Source: CAVUNY01 sp963768585
Lineage (GTDB): Bacteria; Chloroflexota; Anaerolineae; Anaerolineales; Anaerolineaceae
Direction: 5' to 3'
Length of the DNA: 64,000 nucleotides
NCBI GenBank assembly: GCA_963768585.1
Contig: CAVYIF010000004.1
Location: 1-64,000 of the forward strand
Position 1 is the stretch's first letter; every line of letters starts with the position of its first letter. Below are positions 25,907 to 34,951 of the stretch, piece after piece. The notes under the pieces were generated by a model, which was not told where the DNA came from, ran no database searches, and was given only the letters and a program-made list of their open reading frames with translations. Made by a program: the position numbers and the translations under genes.

Positions 25907-27037
25907 GTGCTGCAAATAGAAATGATTGATACCCATGATAAAAAGCAGGTGGACCAATTTGTAAAGTTTCATTATGATCTATATAAAAATTGTCCGCAGT
26001 GGGTTCCACCGTTTATCAGCGACGTTAAGACGATGCTCAACAAAGAAAAACATCCTTTTCATGAGCATTCTGATGCAGATTTTTTTGTAGCCAAACGGGA
26101 TGGGCAAATTGTCGGCCGGATATGCGCGATCGAAAACAAACCCTTCAATAAAGTACACGAAACCCAGCAGGCTGCGTTCTATTTATATGATTCGATCGAT
26201 GACCAGGAAGTCTCAAATGCCTTGTTCGACCGGGCTATCGAATGGGCGCACCAGCGAAAATTAAATAAAATTGTAGGGCCCAAGGGATTCAGCGTGTTTG
26301 ATGGTTACGGAATTCAGATTGAGGGCAATGAACTCCGCCAGATGATGAACATGATGAATTATAACTTCCCATATTACCGGACGCTTGTAGAAAATTATGG
26401 GTTTGAAAAAGAGGTTGATTTTGTTTCTTGCTATATACCTCAAACCACCTTTCATCTTCCAGAAAAAATATATAAGCTGGTTGATCGTGTCAAAGAAAGA
26501 AATTCGTTTGAAGTCCAGCGGTTTAACTCAAAAGGCGACCTGAAAAGATGGGCAGACAGAATTGGCCGGGCCTATAACAACACCTTTGTCAATAATTGGG
26601 AATATTACCCGCTGACTCAAAGAGAAATTGCGTTTATTCTCGATACCCTTCTCACCGTGGCCCATCCTAAATTAATTAAAATCATCACGCGAAAAGACGA
26701 GGTGGTTGGTTTTATGTTGGGATTTCATGATCTGTCGGCTGCCATGCAGCGCCACGGCGGGCATCTGTATCCCTGGGCGATTGCTGATCTTTTATTAGAG
26801 ATGCGGAAGACGAAATGGATTTCCTTAAATGGGGTCGGCGTGCTTCCGGAATATCAAGGTCGGGGTGGGAATTATTTATTGATGGCCGAGATGGAAGCTA
26901 CGATCCGCGAATTCAAACAATTTGAACACGCTGAATTAACGCAGGTAGCGGAAACCGCTGTTCAGATGAGGCGCGACCTTGAGAATGTGGGCGGGAAAGC
27001 CTATAAAAACCATCGCGTATATCATAAAGAAATTTAA
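25907..27037 (+). CDS. GNAT-superfamily N-acetyltransferase-like protein
   Basis: The protein has 376 residues from the GTG at 25907, preceded by GAGGTGG. The N-terminal part has 'FHYDLYKNCPQWVPPF' and 'DADFFVAKRDGQIVGRICA', and the C-terminal half has an acetyl-CoA-loop-like 'NGVGVLPEYQGRGGNYLL', the Q/RxxGxG/A pattern of GNAT enzymes. The family is widespread (YghO-like) and its substrate is unknown. It reads away from the SIS operon and precedes two ABC permease genes by 52 bases. Confidence 0.8.
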   Translation: MLQIEMIDTHDKKQVDQFVKFHYDLYKNCPQWVPPFISDVKTMLNKEKHPFHEHSDADFFVAKRDGQIVGRICAIENKPFNKVHETQQAAFYLYDSIDDQEVSNALFDRAIEWAHQRKLNKIVGPKGFSVFDGYGIQIEGNELRQMMNMMNYNFPYYRTLVENYGFEKEVDFVSCYIPQTTFHLPEKIYKLVDRVKERNSFEVQRFNSKGDLKRWADRIGRAYNNTFVNNWEYYPLTQREIAFILDTLLTVAHPKLIKIITRKDEVVGFMLGFHDLSAAMQRHGGHLYPWAIADLLLEMRKTKWISLNGVGVLPEYQGRGGNYLLMAEMEATIREFKQFEHAELTQVAETAVQMRRDLENVGGKAYKNHRVYHKEI

Positions 27038-27089
27038 CAGAATAATGGGTAGGTAGGGGTCGTCTTCGAGGGGACCCAACAGGGTTTTG

Positions 27090-28112
27090 ATGGCAAAATA
27101 TATTTTTCGTCGAATAATTTGGATGGTTCCAGTATTATTGGCTATCCTGGCGATTATGTTTTTGTTGATGCACAGCATCCCCGGCAATCCGTGGGACTCA
27201 GGTCCGGGAAAAAAAGCGTTTTACAACCTGCAAATGGATTCCATCACACTGCGCGCGTTAGAGCAGCGTTTCGGCCTGGACAAGAGTCTTGGGCAGCAGT
27301 TTGTTGCCTATTTAATTGGTCGCTACGATGCAGATGGCCAATTTATTTGTGGTATCGTCTGTGGAAACCTGGGGCCTTCGTATAGCCGGCGAGGCCGAAC
27401 GGTGCAGGAAGTCTTATTCTCCCGATTACAGGACTCGGCTCTTCTTTCCAGCCGGTTCGGCTATTCCTTGCGGTTGGCAGGTTATGCGTTTATCTTCGCC
27501 ATGTTTGGCGGAGTTTTCTTTGGGATTATCTCTGCACTCAATCAAAATCGAATCCTTGATCTGGTTATAAAAATTTTCTCGACTATGGGAATTGCCATTC
27601 CCAATTTCGTGATCGGGTTGTTTTTGCTAATGACAGTCGGTCTCCGACTGCATTGGGTCGCGATAATTCCCGATTCCTGGTCATCCGCTTCCGCCGTGGT
27701 ATGGATTATCCCGGTCTTTGTGCTTGGTATTGGATTACTGTCCTCTATCACGCGCCTGACCCGGGCCTCAATGCTGGAGGTAATGCGCCAGGATTATATT
27801 CGCACGGCACGCGCCAAGGGTTTGCGAGAACAAAGCATCGTCATGCTTCATATGTTAAAGAATGCCTTAATCCCCCTGGTTACTTTTAGTGGGCCAGCAT
27901 TGATCGAATTGGTGGCTGGGACCTTTATTGTTGAATTGATGTTTGGATTTCCAGGAATGGGCAGAGAGTATATTGATTCGGTGCTCCGCAAGGATTATTC
28001 CATGATCCTGGGGGCGACCATTGTGTATGCGGTTATGATCGCAGCGGTTAATCTGATGGTCGATATGACATATCTATGGATCGATCCGCGAATTCAAATA
28101 GAGACGAAATGA
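27090..28112 (+). CDS. ABC transporter permease, DppB/OppB type
   Basis: The 340-residue protein has an N-terminal membrane segment 'IIWMVPVLLAILAIMFLLMH', the family's 'PGNP' turn, an extracytoplasmic loop with a two-Cys pair 'CGIVCG', and the cytoplasmic EAA-like loop 'RTARAKGLREQSIV'. DppB/OppB proteins form one half of a dipeptide/oligopeptide/nickel importer channel. Its stop overlaps the next permease by four bases. No ATPase or binding-protein gene adjoins, so the cognate partners are elsewhere. Confidence 0.93.
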   Translation: MAKYIFRRIIWMVPVLLAILAIMFLLMHSIPGNPWDSGPGKKAFYNLQMDSITLRALEQRFGLDKSLGQQFVAYLIGRYDADGQFICGIVCGNLGPSYSRRGRTVQEVLFSRLQDSALLSSRFGYSLRLAGYAFIFAMFGGVFFGIISALNQNRILDLVIKIFSTMGIAIPNFVIGLFLLMTVGLRLHWVAIIPDSWSSASAVVWIIPVFVLGIGLLSSITRLTRASMLEVMRQDYIRTARAKGLREQSIVMLHMLKNALIPLVTFSGPALIELVAGTFIVELMFGFPGMGREYIDSVLRKDYSMILGATIVYAVMIAAVNLMVDMTYLWIDPRIQIETK

Positions 28113-29095
28113 AAACGACGAAACCCCTGCGTCTGCATCGATTCAAAAAAGGGGTAGGGTGGAATACTTTCTACCGCTTTATGCGTAATCCACAAGGTGT
28201 TACGGGCCTGATCATAGTTTTGCTGTTTTTATTTATTGCTGTTTTTGCTGACAGAATCGCGCCATATTCTGTTTTACATACTGATTTTCGAGAAAACCGG
28301 CTGCCGCCATTCTGGATGGATGATCCCATTTTAGGCACCAAAGGGGATCCGAAGCACATATTGGGAACGGCTGATATGGGTCGAGATATTCTAAGCTGGG
28401 CAATCTACGGCACGCGAACGTCAATGCTGTTAGGGGTTGTTTCTGCTCCAATCGTTGCTTTACTGGGGTGTGTAATCGGACTGGGGGCCGGTTACATCGG
28501 CGGTAGGATAGAAAATCTGATTATGCGATTCACGGATGTCTTTTATGCTTTTCCGTCGATAACAATTTATATTTTAGTCGTCATGATTTTAAAAGGCTAT
28601 CCGGCTGGCCAGTGGTTTGGTGGCTTGTTCACCTTTTTTTTGGCCTTTGTGGTTGTAGGTTGGGCAAGTGTGGCACGTTTGGTAAGGGCAGAGGTACTTA
28701 AGGTAAAAGAAATGCAGTTTGTTGAGGCCGCGCGAAGCGTTGGATTAAAAGGTTGGAGGATTGCTTTCCGACACATTCTGCCAAATTCCATTTCCCCAAT
28801 CTTGATCTGGATTACCTTTTCCGTTCCTCAATTTATTCTGACCGAAGCCATTTTGACTTACCTGGGGATTGGTATCGGTAGTCTCAAGACAACGCAAGAA
28901 TTTTTTATCACATCATGGGGCGGCATGTTTTTGGAGGGAAGGGCATTAATTAATTCCCAACCGATTATGACCATTGTGCCTACCGTTTGTGTGGCATTGG
29001 TGTCTTTGGGATTCACTTTTGTAGGAGATGCCTTGCGAGATGTCCTGGATCCACTGCAGATGCAGGTCAGTCGGAAACAGAGGTTGCTCGATTAA
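28109..29095 (+). CDS. ABC transporter permease, DppC/OppC type
   Basis: This 328-residue protein starts in the ATGA overlapping the DppB stop. It has the N-terminal OppC_N segment, about six membrane helices, the family's 'HILGTADMGRDILSW' segment and the EAA loop 'EAARSVGLKGWRIAFRHILPN'. It pairs with the upstream DppB-type permease. Its 3' end overlaps the convergent glycosyltransferase gene by 29 bases. Confidence 0.93.
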   Translation: MKTTKPLRLHRFKKGVGWNTFYRFMRNPQGVTGLIIVLLFLFIAVFADRIAPYSVLHTDFRENRLPPFWMDDPILGTKGDPKHILGTADMGRDILSWAIYGTRTSMLLGVVSAPIVALLGCVIGLGAGYIGGRIENLIMRFTDVFYAFPSITIYILVVMILKGYPAGQWFGGLFTFFLAFVVVGWASVARLVRAEVLKVKEMQFVEAARSVGLKGWRIAFRHILPNSISPILIWITFSVPQFILTEAILTYLGIGIGSLKTTQEFFITSWGGMFLEGRALINSQPIMTIVPTVCVALVSLGFTFVGDALRDVLDPLQMQVSRKQRLLD

Positions 29096-30389
29096 ACTTG
29101 ATCTTTGAGGCTTCTTCTTTGAGAAAGAGCAGGCTATAACCGATCCACAAACAAGTGAATGGCACCAAAGGCATTACATAACGCTGGAATGGCAGAGTCA
29201 CAGTGAAGAGTAAAGCAAAAAATTGAACCAGTGCAGTGGTCGTCAGCAAAATCCAGGTTCGACGGTGAAGTAAATCAATTTTCAGAGCTTTTTTGATGGT
29301 CAGCAGGAATCCAGTAATGCTTAACGCCAACATCAGCCCGCCCATATAGATGTCGCGGAAAAGAATATTGGCCGGATTTGAGAAGTACCTTAGGGCGGAG
29401 AGCCTGGTTTCAGCCAGATAATTGCCAACGTCGGCGATGGCTGGCGGCGTAATGAATAAATTCGCTGTTATAGACAAAGCAGCTTTCCATGGGGTGTTCA
29501 AAATGGCGTCGGGTTGGGCCAGGTTGAATTCATAGGTCTGTCGAAAAATTAATTCCTGGCGAGTTTGTACCGCAGTCTGAAGAGCATTCAAGGGGTCGAC
29601 CCAAAATACAGGATTCAGCAAAAAAAAGATACTCAAGATAATGACCGCAAAAATGAATCCATTTAAGATCAACGATTTTAAACGAATTGGTTTTTTTGCA
29701 TAGAGAATAATCGCAAAAATTCCGATAACGACTAAGGGAATGGTCGTTTGTTTGGCGCAGATCATCAAAGCTGTTGGAATGGCAATCATCCAGGGTCGCC
29801 TTCGGCAAAATACCAGGCTGGCCATGAACAAACAAATCGTGAAGATCAACCCGCTTTCTGACATTGCCCGCCGCGTATGGAGCAATATTAATGCGTTCAA
29901 GCCCAGCAAAAGCATGCTGCTCCAACCAAGAAATCGACCGCCTAACCGCCAGCCGGTCAGGTAAATGAGAATCAACGAGAAAGGAAATAAAACGGCGGGT
30001 CCCAATCGACCTGCAGTCAACAAATCCTGAGAGGGTAAGGCACCGGCTTGTTGGTTTTCCTCCCAGGTTTGGGCCCAGTTCCAATCGGCAACTGGTGCTG
30101 AAAAGCCGGCCGCGGAGCGCGAAATTCCGATCAAATATCGTGTAAGTGGGGGATCCAGCAAACGATATTTTTGGCGAATGCCTGGATCTTGCGGGCGGTA
30201 TGCTAATGCCATGGGATTGGACGTAAAGGCTTCCCAATCTGAGGACATAAACAGGTAAGTGCTTTCGTCCGGGTGAAAAGGCACATCGGCAACACCCTGC
30301 AGGTAAACAAACGTAATCAGGCAGATAACCACGGCCAACAATAAATCCAATAGCCGGTCTTTTCGCTTTAAATTGGGTAGGATTGGCAT
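29067..30389 (-). CDS. GT39/ArnT-like integral membrane glycosyltransferase (gene 1 of 7)
   Basis: The 440-residue polytopic protein has about ten or more membrane helices. The first extracytoplasmic loop holds 'VPFHPDESTYLF', the Asp-Glu pair typical of GT-C enzymes (PMT/ArnT), which transfer sugars from polyprenyl-phosphate donors. The 'RRAMSESGLIF' segment in the middle fits the same family. Acceptor and donor are unknown. It is divergent from six similar genes on the other strand, with 108 bases between starts. Confidence 0.75.
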   Translation of the reverse strand: MPILPNLKRKDRLLDLLLAVVICLITFVYLQGVADVPFHPDESTYLFMSSDWEAFTSNPMALAYRPQDPGIRQKYRLLDPPLTRYLIGISRSAAGFSAPVADWNWAQTWEENQQAGALPSQDLLTAGRLGPAVLFPFSLILIYLTGWRLGGRFLGWSSMLLLGLNALILLHTRRAMSESGLIFTICLFMASLVFCRRRPWMIAIPTALMICAKQTTIPLVVIGIFAIILYAKKPIRLKSLILNGFIFAVIILSIFFLLNPVFWVDPLNALQTAVQTRQELIFRQTYEFNLAQPDAILNTPWKAALSITANLFITPPAIADVGNYLAETRLSALRYFSNPANILFRDIYMGGLMLALSITGFLLTIKKALKIDLLHRRTWILLTTTALVQFFALLFTVTLPFQRYVMPLVPFTCLWIGYSLLFLKEEASKIKFNRATSVSD

Positions 30390-30497
30390 GATACTGGTAT
30401 CTTAATTACAATCTCATTTCAATTGGGTGCCAAGACGCATCCTGCGGTTGCCAATCAAGTGGCATGTGGCTAAAATGAAAACAGATACAGGAATTCC

Positions 30498-32135
30498 ATG
30501 CAAATTCATTTGAAATATAAACCTTCCCCAGTGGTTCTCCTTCTGATCATCCTGACCGCAGCAGTGGGGTGGAAAGTTTTGCTGCTGGCAATGCATGCTT
30601 TTTCTTTTAATGCAGACGAAGCCGTGGTTGGTCTGATGGCCCGTCATATCCTCCAGGGAGAACGACCGATCTTTTTTTATGGACAGGCGTACATGGGCAG
30701 CCTGGATGCATTTTTGGTGGCGGGTGGTTTTATTCTGTTTGGCCAGTCTGTATGGGTCATCCGCCTTGTGCAAACTATATTGTATATGGGATTGATCGCT
30801 TCCACGATTAGTTTGGGAAAGGAAATATTTGGCAGTTGGAAGATTGGTCTGGTGGCCGGGGGAATAATGGTTGTACCGACAGTGAATATGACCCTGTATT
30901 CTACGGTCAGCCTGGGGGGCTATGGGGAAGCGATGCTGCTCGGCAACCTGATTTTAATTCTTTCCTTGCGCATAGCCAATATGGATTTGAATTATATCGG
31001 GATATCCACCGGGATGTTGTGGGCGGGATGGGGGTTGTTAACCGGATTGGGCCTTTGGGCAAATGGTTTGACCTTGATATACAGCGCACCTTCTGGTGTT
31101 CTGTTGGTTTTCATTTTGATTAAAAATTCACGGGTTGTAGGATTTCGGAAGATATCTCGACTAATGGGGATCGCTATATTAGGATTCCTGGTAGGCGCTG
31201 CTCCCTGGTGGATTTACGCCTTCTCACAGGGCTGGCAGAGTCTTTTTGGTGAGCTGCTGGGGGGTGCTGTCGCGGTAGAACAAGAACCCTGGATTGTGCG
31301 AGTTTTCAATCATTTGCTCAGTTTTTTCTTATTAGGTGGGACGGTTTCTCTGGGAATGCGCCCTCCATGGGATGTGCGTTGGCTGGCGGTGCCATTAATG
31401 CCTTTTGTGGTGATGATTTGGGCGGGAATATTGCTGGTGTGTGGCAAAGGTTTTCTGAAGGCAAAGGGGAGAGGGCGCACCGGGGGGGTATTGATCCTGG
31501 GGGTAATTGCCACCCTGGCAGCAGGTTTCATCCTGACTTCCTTTGGTGTAGATCCCTCAGGTCGGTATTTTCTACCGCTTAGCATACCGCTTTCATTGGC
31601 GGCCGCTTATGCAATATTTCGTGTAGACATAGCTCCCGTTTGGAAGATCGCTGTTTTCCTGGTTTTGATCGTTTATCAGGGATGGGGCACGCTTGAATGC
31701 GCCTTGATCAATCCGCCGGGCCTGACCACCCAATTCAATGCAATTACTCAAATCGATACCCGTTACCAGGATGAATTAATTCAGTTTTTGAAGTCACATG
31801 ATGCGACACGCGGGTATACCAATTATTGGGTTGCATATCCGACTGCATTTTTATCCAAAGAAGAAATCATTTTTTCTCCTCAGCTGCCTTATCATGCCGA
31901 TTTACGCTATACGCCACGCGACAACCGCTACCTGCCGTATGATGGTATCCTGGCAAGCAGCGCGCAGACGGCCTATATCACGACCCATAATTCTGCCCTG
32001 GATGAAAGGCTGGTTGCCGGATTTCAGAAGAACAGCATCAGGTGGGAGGAAAGGCAGATAGGTGATTATCGGATATATTACCAGCTGTCTCGAGCGGTCA
32101 GGCCGGCAGAATTAGGATTGGGGCAAAACCCATGA
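30498..32135 (+). CDS. GT-C type integral membrane protein (gene 2 of 7)
   Basis: The 545-residue protein has many membrane helices and a first-loop acidic motif 'FNADEAVVGLMARH', as in GT39/ArnT-type glycosyltransferases. The next part 'GQAYMGSLDAFLVAGGF' recurs in related proteins of unknown function. The C-terminal part is soluble and probably extracytoplasmic. It begins the six-gene plus-strand run; its stop overlaps the next ATG by four bases. A glycosyltransferase role is likely but substrates are unknown. Confidence 0.7.
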   Translation: MQIHLKYKPSPVVLLLIILTAAVGWKVLLLAMHAFSFNADEAVVGLMARHILQGERPIFFYGQAYMGSLDAFLVAGGFILFGQSVWVIRLVQTILYMGLIASTISLGKEIFGSWKIGLVAGGIMVVPTVNMTLYSTVSLGGYGEAMLLGNLILILSLRIANMDLNYIGISTGMLWAGWGLLTGLGLWANGLTLIYSAPSGVLLVFILIKNSRVVGFRKISRLMGIAILGFLVGAAPWWIYAFSQGWQSLFGELLGGAVAVEQEPWIVRVFNHLLSFFLLGGTVSLGMRPPWDVRWLAVPLMPFVVMIWAGILLVCGKGFLKAKGRGRTGGVLILGVIATLAAGFILTSFGVDPSGRYFLPLSIPLSLAAAYAIFRVDIAPVWKIAVFLVLIVYQGWGTLECALINPPGLTTQFNAITQIDTRYQDELIQFLKSHDATRGYTNYWVAYPTAFLSKEEIIFSPQLPYHADLRYTPRDNRYLPYDGILASSAQTAYITTHNSALDERLVAGFQKNSIRWEERQIGDYRIYYQLSRAVRPAELGLGQNP

Positions 32136-33640
32136 TCCAATTCGGGGCAAAAAAATATTCGGATTACTTTGTGCCTGTTCTCCTGATGGTTATGGTATTT
32201 CTGCTGGCTGCCCGTACACCGCTAGACACGGATTTGTGGTGGCATTTAGCCGCAGGGCAGCAAACCTGGCAGACCGGCACCCCTATGGTGATCGACGTTT
32301 TCTCCTTTACCCGGAATGGTAGCTTGTGGATCAACCATTCCTGGCTTTCGCAGGTGATCTTGTACGGTCTGTACCAGGCGGGAGGTTGGCTGGCATTGGG
32401 CGGCTGGGTGGCTGTCTTTGCCACAATCAGCATGGGCTTCGTTTATGCCCAAATGCGCGGGCCAGCAATATTTCGGGCATTCTTGATCGTCTTCGCAACC
32501 ACGGTGGCTGCTGTAGTCTGGTCGCCGCGACCGCAGCTTGTTACCCTGGTCCTGTTTTCCCTTTTAGGCTGGATCTTATATCGTTTTAAGTGGCAGAAGA
32601 AAGACCAGCTTTGGCTTTTACCGCTGATCTTCTTATTCTGGTCCAATTTGCACGGTGGTTGGGCGTTGGGTTTTATGCTCATCGGATTAATGCTGGTAGG
32701 GGAAGTGGTCAATCATGGAATGGGAAACCAATCGCCAGAGGTGCTGACATGGCGCGCCGTTGGTCGTCTGGCAGCCTGGGCGGCCGTATCCGTTCCGGTT
32801 TTGGTGATTCATCCCAATGGGCTGGATATTTTGAAAATCCCATTCCAGACGGTGGGCGTTCAGGTATTACAGCAATTGATCCAGGAATGGTCATCACCTG
32901 ACTTTCACGAATTGTTTCAGCAGCCTTATTTATGGATGCTGCTGGCCCTTCTGGTATGTTTTGGTTTGAGCGGGCGCAGGGTGGATGCATCAGATTTACT
33001 GGCAGTGGTCTGGTTTGGCGCACTTGGAATGATCGCCCGGCGCAATTTTGGCCCCTTCGCGTTGGTGGCAGCACCGGTTCTATCTCGCTATCTTTGGGCG
33101 GGATACCGGTCCTGGAAGGATCCGGCCTGGGCCGAGCCCGGGGGATGGGGGCCTGGGCCCGAAAGACCGATCGTTCACCGTCACCGGCCGCGCTGGCAAA
33201 AAGTAATAAATCTGGTACTGGTTGGGATTTTTGGTCTGACCGCCATGCTAAAACTATGGATCGTTACTTATCCAGATTTGGTTAACGCTAACTCCGCCCT
33301 CACGAACCCGGTAGGAGCGGTGGATTATCTGGTTCACCAGGACGCCGAAGGGCGGGTTTTTAACGAATATAATTGGGGGGGGTACATTGTATGGTCCGAT
33401 CCGCGATTAAAGGTATTTGTCGATGGCCGGACTGATTTATACGGCGATACAATTATCGGCGAATGGATGCAAATCATGCAGGCCGAGGATGATTGGGCAT
33501 CCCGATTAGATGGATGGAAGGTCGATTGGATTTTGGTTGATTTAAATCGACCTTTGGTGGGAGCGCTTCCCACATCCCAGTGGGAAAAAGTTTATACTGA
33601 CGACCATTCGGTACTGTTTCACCGTTTTCCTTCACCCTGA
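32132..33640 (+). CDS. Polytopic membrane protein, probable GT-C glycosyltransferase (gene 3 of 7)
   Basis: The 502-residue protein has about 10-12 membrane helices. The first loop has 'ARTPLDTDLWWHLAAGQQTW' (DTDxWWH), an acidic/aromatic motif seen in GT-C-like and DUF-type membrane proteins of Anaerolineae. A C-terminal globular part 'RVFNEYNWGGYIVWSDP...VFVDGRTDLYG' is characteristic of this group. The sugar donor and acceptor cannot be assigned. Confidence 0.62.
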   Translation: MIQFGAKKYSDYFVPVLLMVMVFLLAARTPLDTDLWWHLAAGQQTWQTGTPMVIDVFSFTRNGSLWINHSWLSQVILYGLYQAGGWLALGGWVAVFATISMGFVYAQMRGPAIFRAFLIVFATTVAAVVWSPRPQLVTLVLFSLLGWILYRFKWQKKDQLWLLPLIFLFWSNLHGGWALGFMLIGLMLVGEVVNHGMGNQSPEVLTWRAVGRLAAWAAVSVPVLVIHPNGLDILKIPFQTVGVQVLQQLIQEWSSPDFHELFQQPYLWMLLALLVCFGLSGRRVDASDLLAVVWFGALGMIARRNFGPFALVAAPVLSRYLWAGYRSWKDPAWAEPGGWGPGPERPIVHRHRPRWQKVINLVLVGIFGLTAMLKLWIVTYPDLVNANSALTNPVGAVDYLVHQDAEGRVFNEYNWGGYIVWSDPRLKVFVDGRTDLYGDTIIGEWMQIMQAEDDWASRLDGWKVDWILVDLNRPLVGALPTSQWEKVYTDDHSVLFHRFPSP

Positions 33641-33685
33641 GGTAGGAACCGGATGCTTTATAATTAATCCAAAGGAGATTTCCGC

Positions 33686-34951
33686 TTGAGAAATCGTGGC
33701 AGCACTGGTTGGTTGATTGGCGTTGGAGTCGTCGTTTTTCTAGGGATCCTGGTGCTTTTAACCTGGGGCAATTATCGCTATACCACCCAGAACCCGGGAG
33801 GAAATGACTTTTTAGTGCATTGGGTGGGCACCAGAAGCTTTCTAATTGATGGGATAAGCCCCTATAGTGATGAAACCGCACTGCGCATCCAGAACCTCGC
33901 CTACGGCCGTCCTGCGCAAGCCGGTGAACACGAACTGCGGGTTGCCTATCCTTTATATTCAATCATTCTTTTCTTTCCATTTTCATTGTTTGGAGATTAT
34001 AGTTTTGCCAGGGCGTTATGGATGACACTGCTTGAAGTGTCTATTTTTTCCCTGGCGTTATTTTCCATGCGGATTACGCAATGGCGCCCCAACCTGTTTT
34101 TAATGGCGCTTTACTTTCTTTTTTCGTTCTTCTGGTATCAGGCAGTGCGCGCATTAATCAATGGGAATGCGGTGATCATTGTTGCCTTGTTGATCGCAGG
34201 GGCCTTATGGGCGATAAAAGCGCATGCGGATGAATTGGCCGGTGTTTTATTAGCTTTTGCCACAATCAAACCTCAGGTGGTTTTACTGCTCCTGATCTTT
34301 ATCGTATTTTATGCCGCTGTTAACCGGCGCTGGCGGTTAATTGCCTGGTTAGTGGGCACGGTAATTATCTTAAGTGCCGCTGCTGCGTTTTTATTGCCAG
34401 ATTGGATTCTGCAAAATATTCAAGAAGTTTTACGTTATCCGGGTTACAACCCACCAGGAACCCCGGGCTCTGCTCTGGCGGTCTGGCTGCCTGCGTTTGG
34501 AGAACGATTGGGGTATGTCTTCACTGTAGGTGTAGCAATCGTTCTTTTGGTAGAGTGGATTTCAGCTCGTCACGCAGACTATCGCGGTTTTCTCTGGACG
34601 GCCTGTCTTACCCTCGTGCTGAGTGCCTGGAGCGGTATTCAGACAGACCCTGGAAATTTCATCGTCATGTTTCCAGCTTTAGCCATGGTTTTTGCGTCAT
34701 TGGACGACCGCTGGCGAAGATCGGGCTGGTTTGTTTCCCTGGTATTAATGGTGATTATTGGGGTTGGGCTGTGGTGGCTCTTTGTTACGACGTTGACCAC
34801 CGTCAATAACCAACCTCAACAGAGTCCGATCATGTTTTTCCCCCTCCCGGCAGTTTTGGCGGTTATGCTGTTCTGGGTACGGTGGTGGGCCTTCCATCCA
34901 CCAAATATGTGGTTCAATATGCTTTATGAACGCGAAAACCCCAGGTTATGA
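33686..34951 (+). CDS. GT87-like (DUF2029) membrane glycosyltransferase (gene 4 of 7)
   Basis: The 421-residue protein starts at a TTG with AAAGGAG eight bases upstream. First-loop 'GGNDFLVHWVGTRSFL' and 'GISPYSDET' and the following 'YPLYSIILFFPFSL' resemble GT87 polyprenyl-phosphate mannosyltransferases (PimE-like). The Asp in 'NDF' would be the catalytic base by analogy. It ends in an ATGA overlap with the next gene. A TATAAT box at 33659-33664 may give an internal promoter. Confidence 0.72.
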   Translation: MRNRGSTGWLIGVGVVVFLGILVLLTWGNYRYTTQNPGGNDFLVHWVGTRSFLIDGISPYSDETALRIQNLAYGRPAQAGEHELRVAYPLYSIILFFPFSLFGDYSFARALWMTLLEVSIFSLALFSMRITQWRPNLFLMALYFLFSFFWYQAVRALINGNAVIIVALLIAGALWAIKAHADELAGVLLAFATIKPQVVLLLLIFIVFYAAVNRRWRLIAWLVGTVIILSAAAAFLLPDWILQNIQEVLRYPGYNPPGTPGSALAVWLPAFGERLGYVFTVGVAIVLLVEWISARHADYRGFLWTACLTLVLSAWSGIQTDPGNFIVMFPALAMVFASLDDRWRRSGWFVSLVLMVIIGVGLWWLFVTTLTTVNNQPQQSPIMFFPLPAVLAVMLFWVRWWAFHPPNMWFNMLYERENPRL

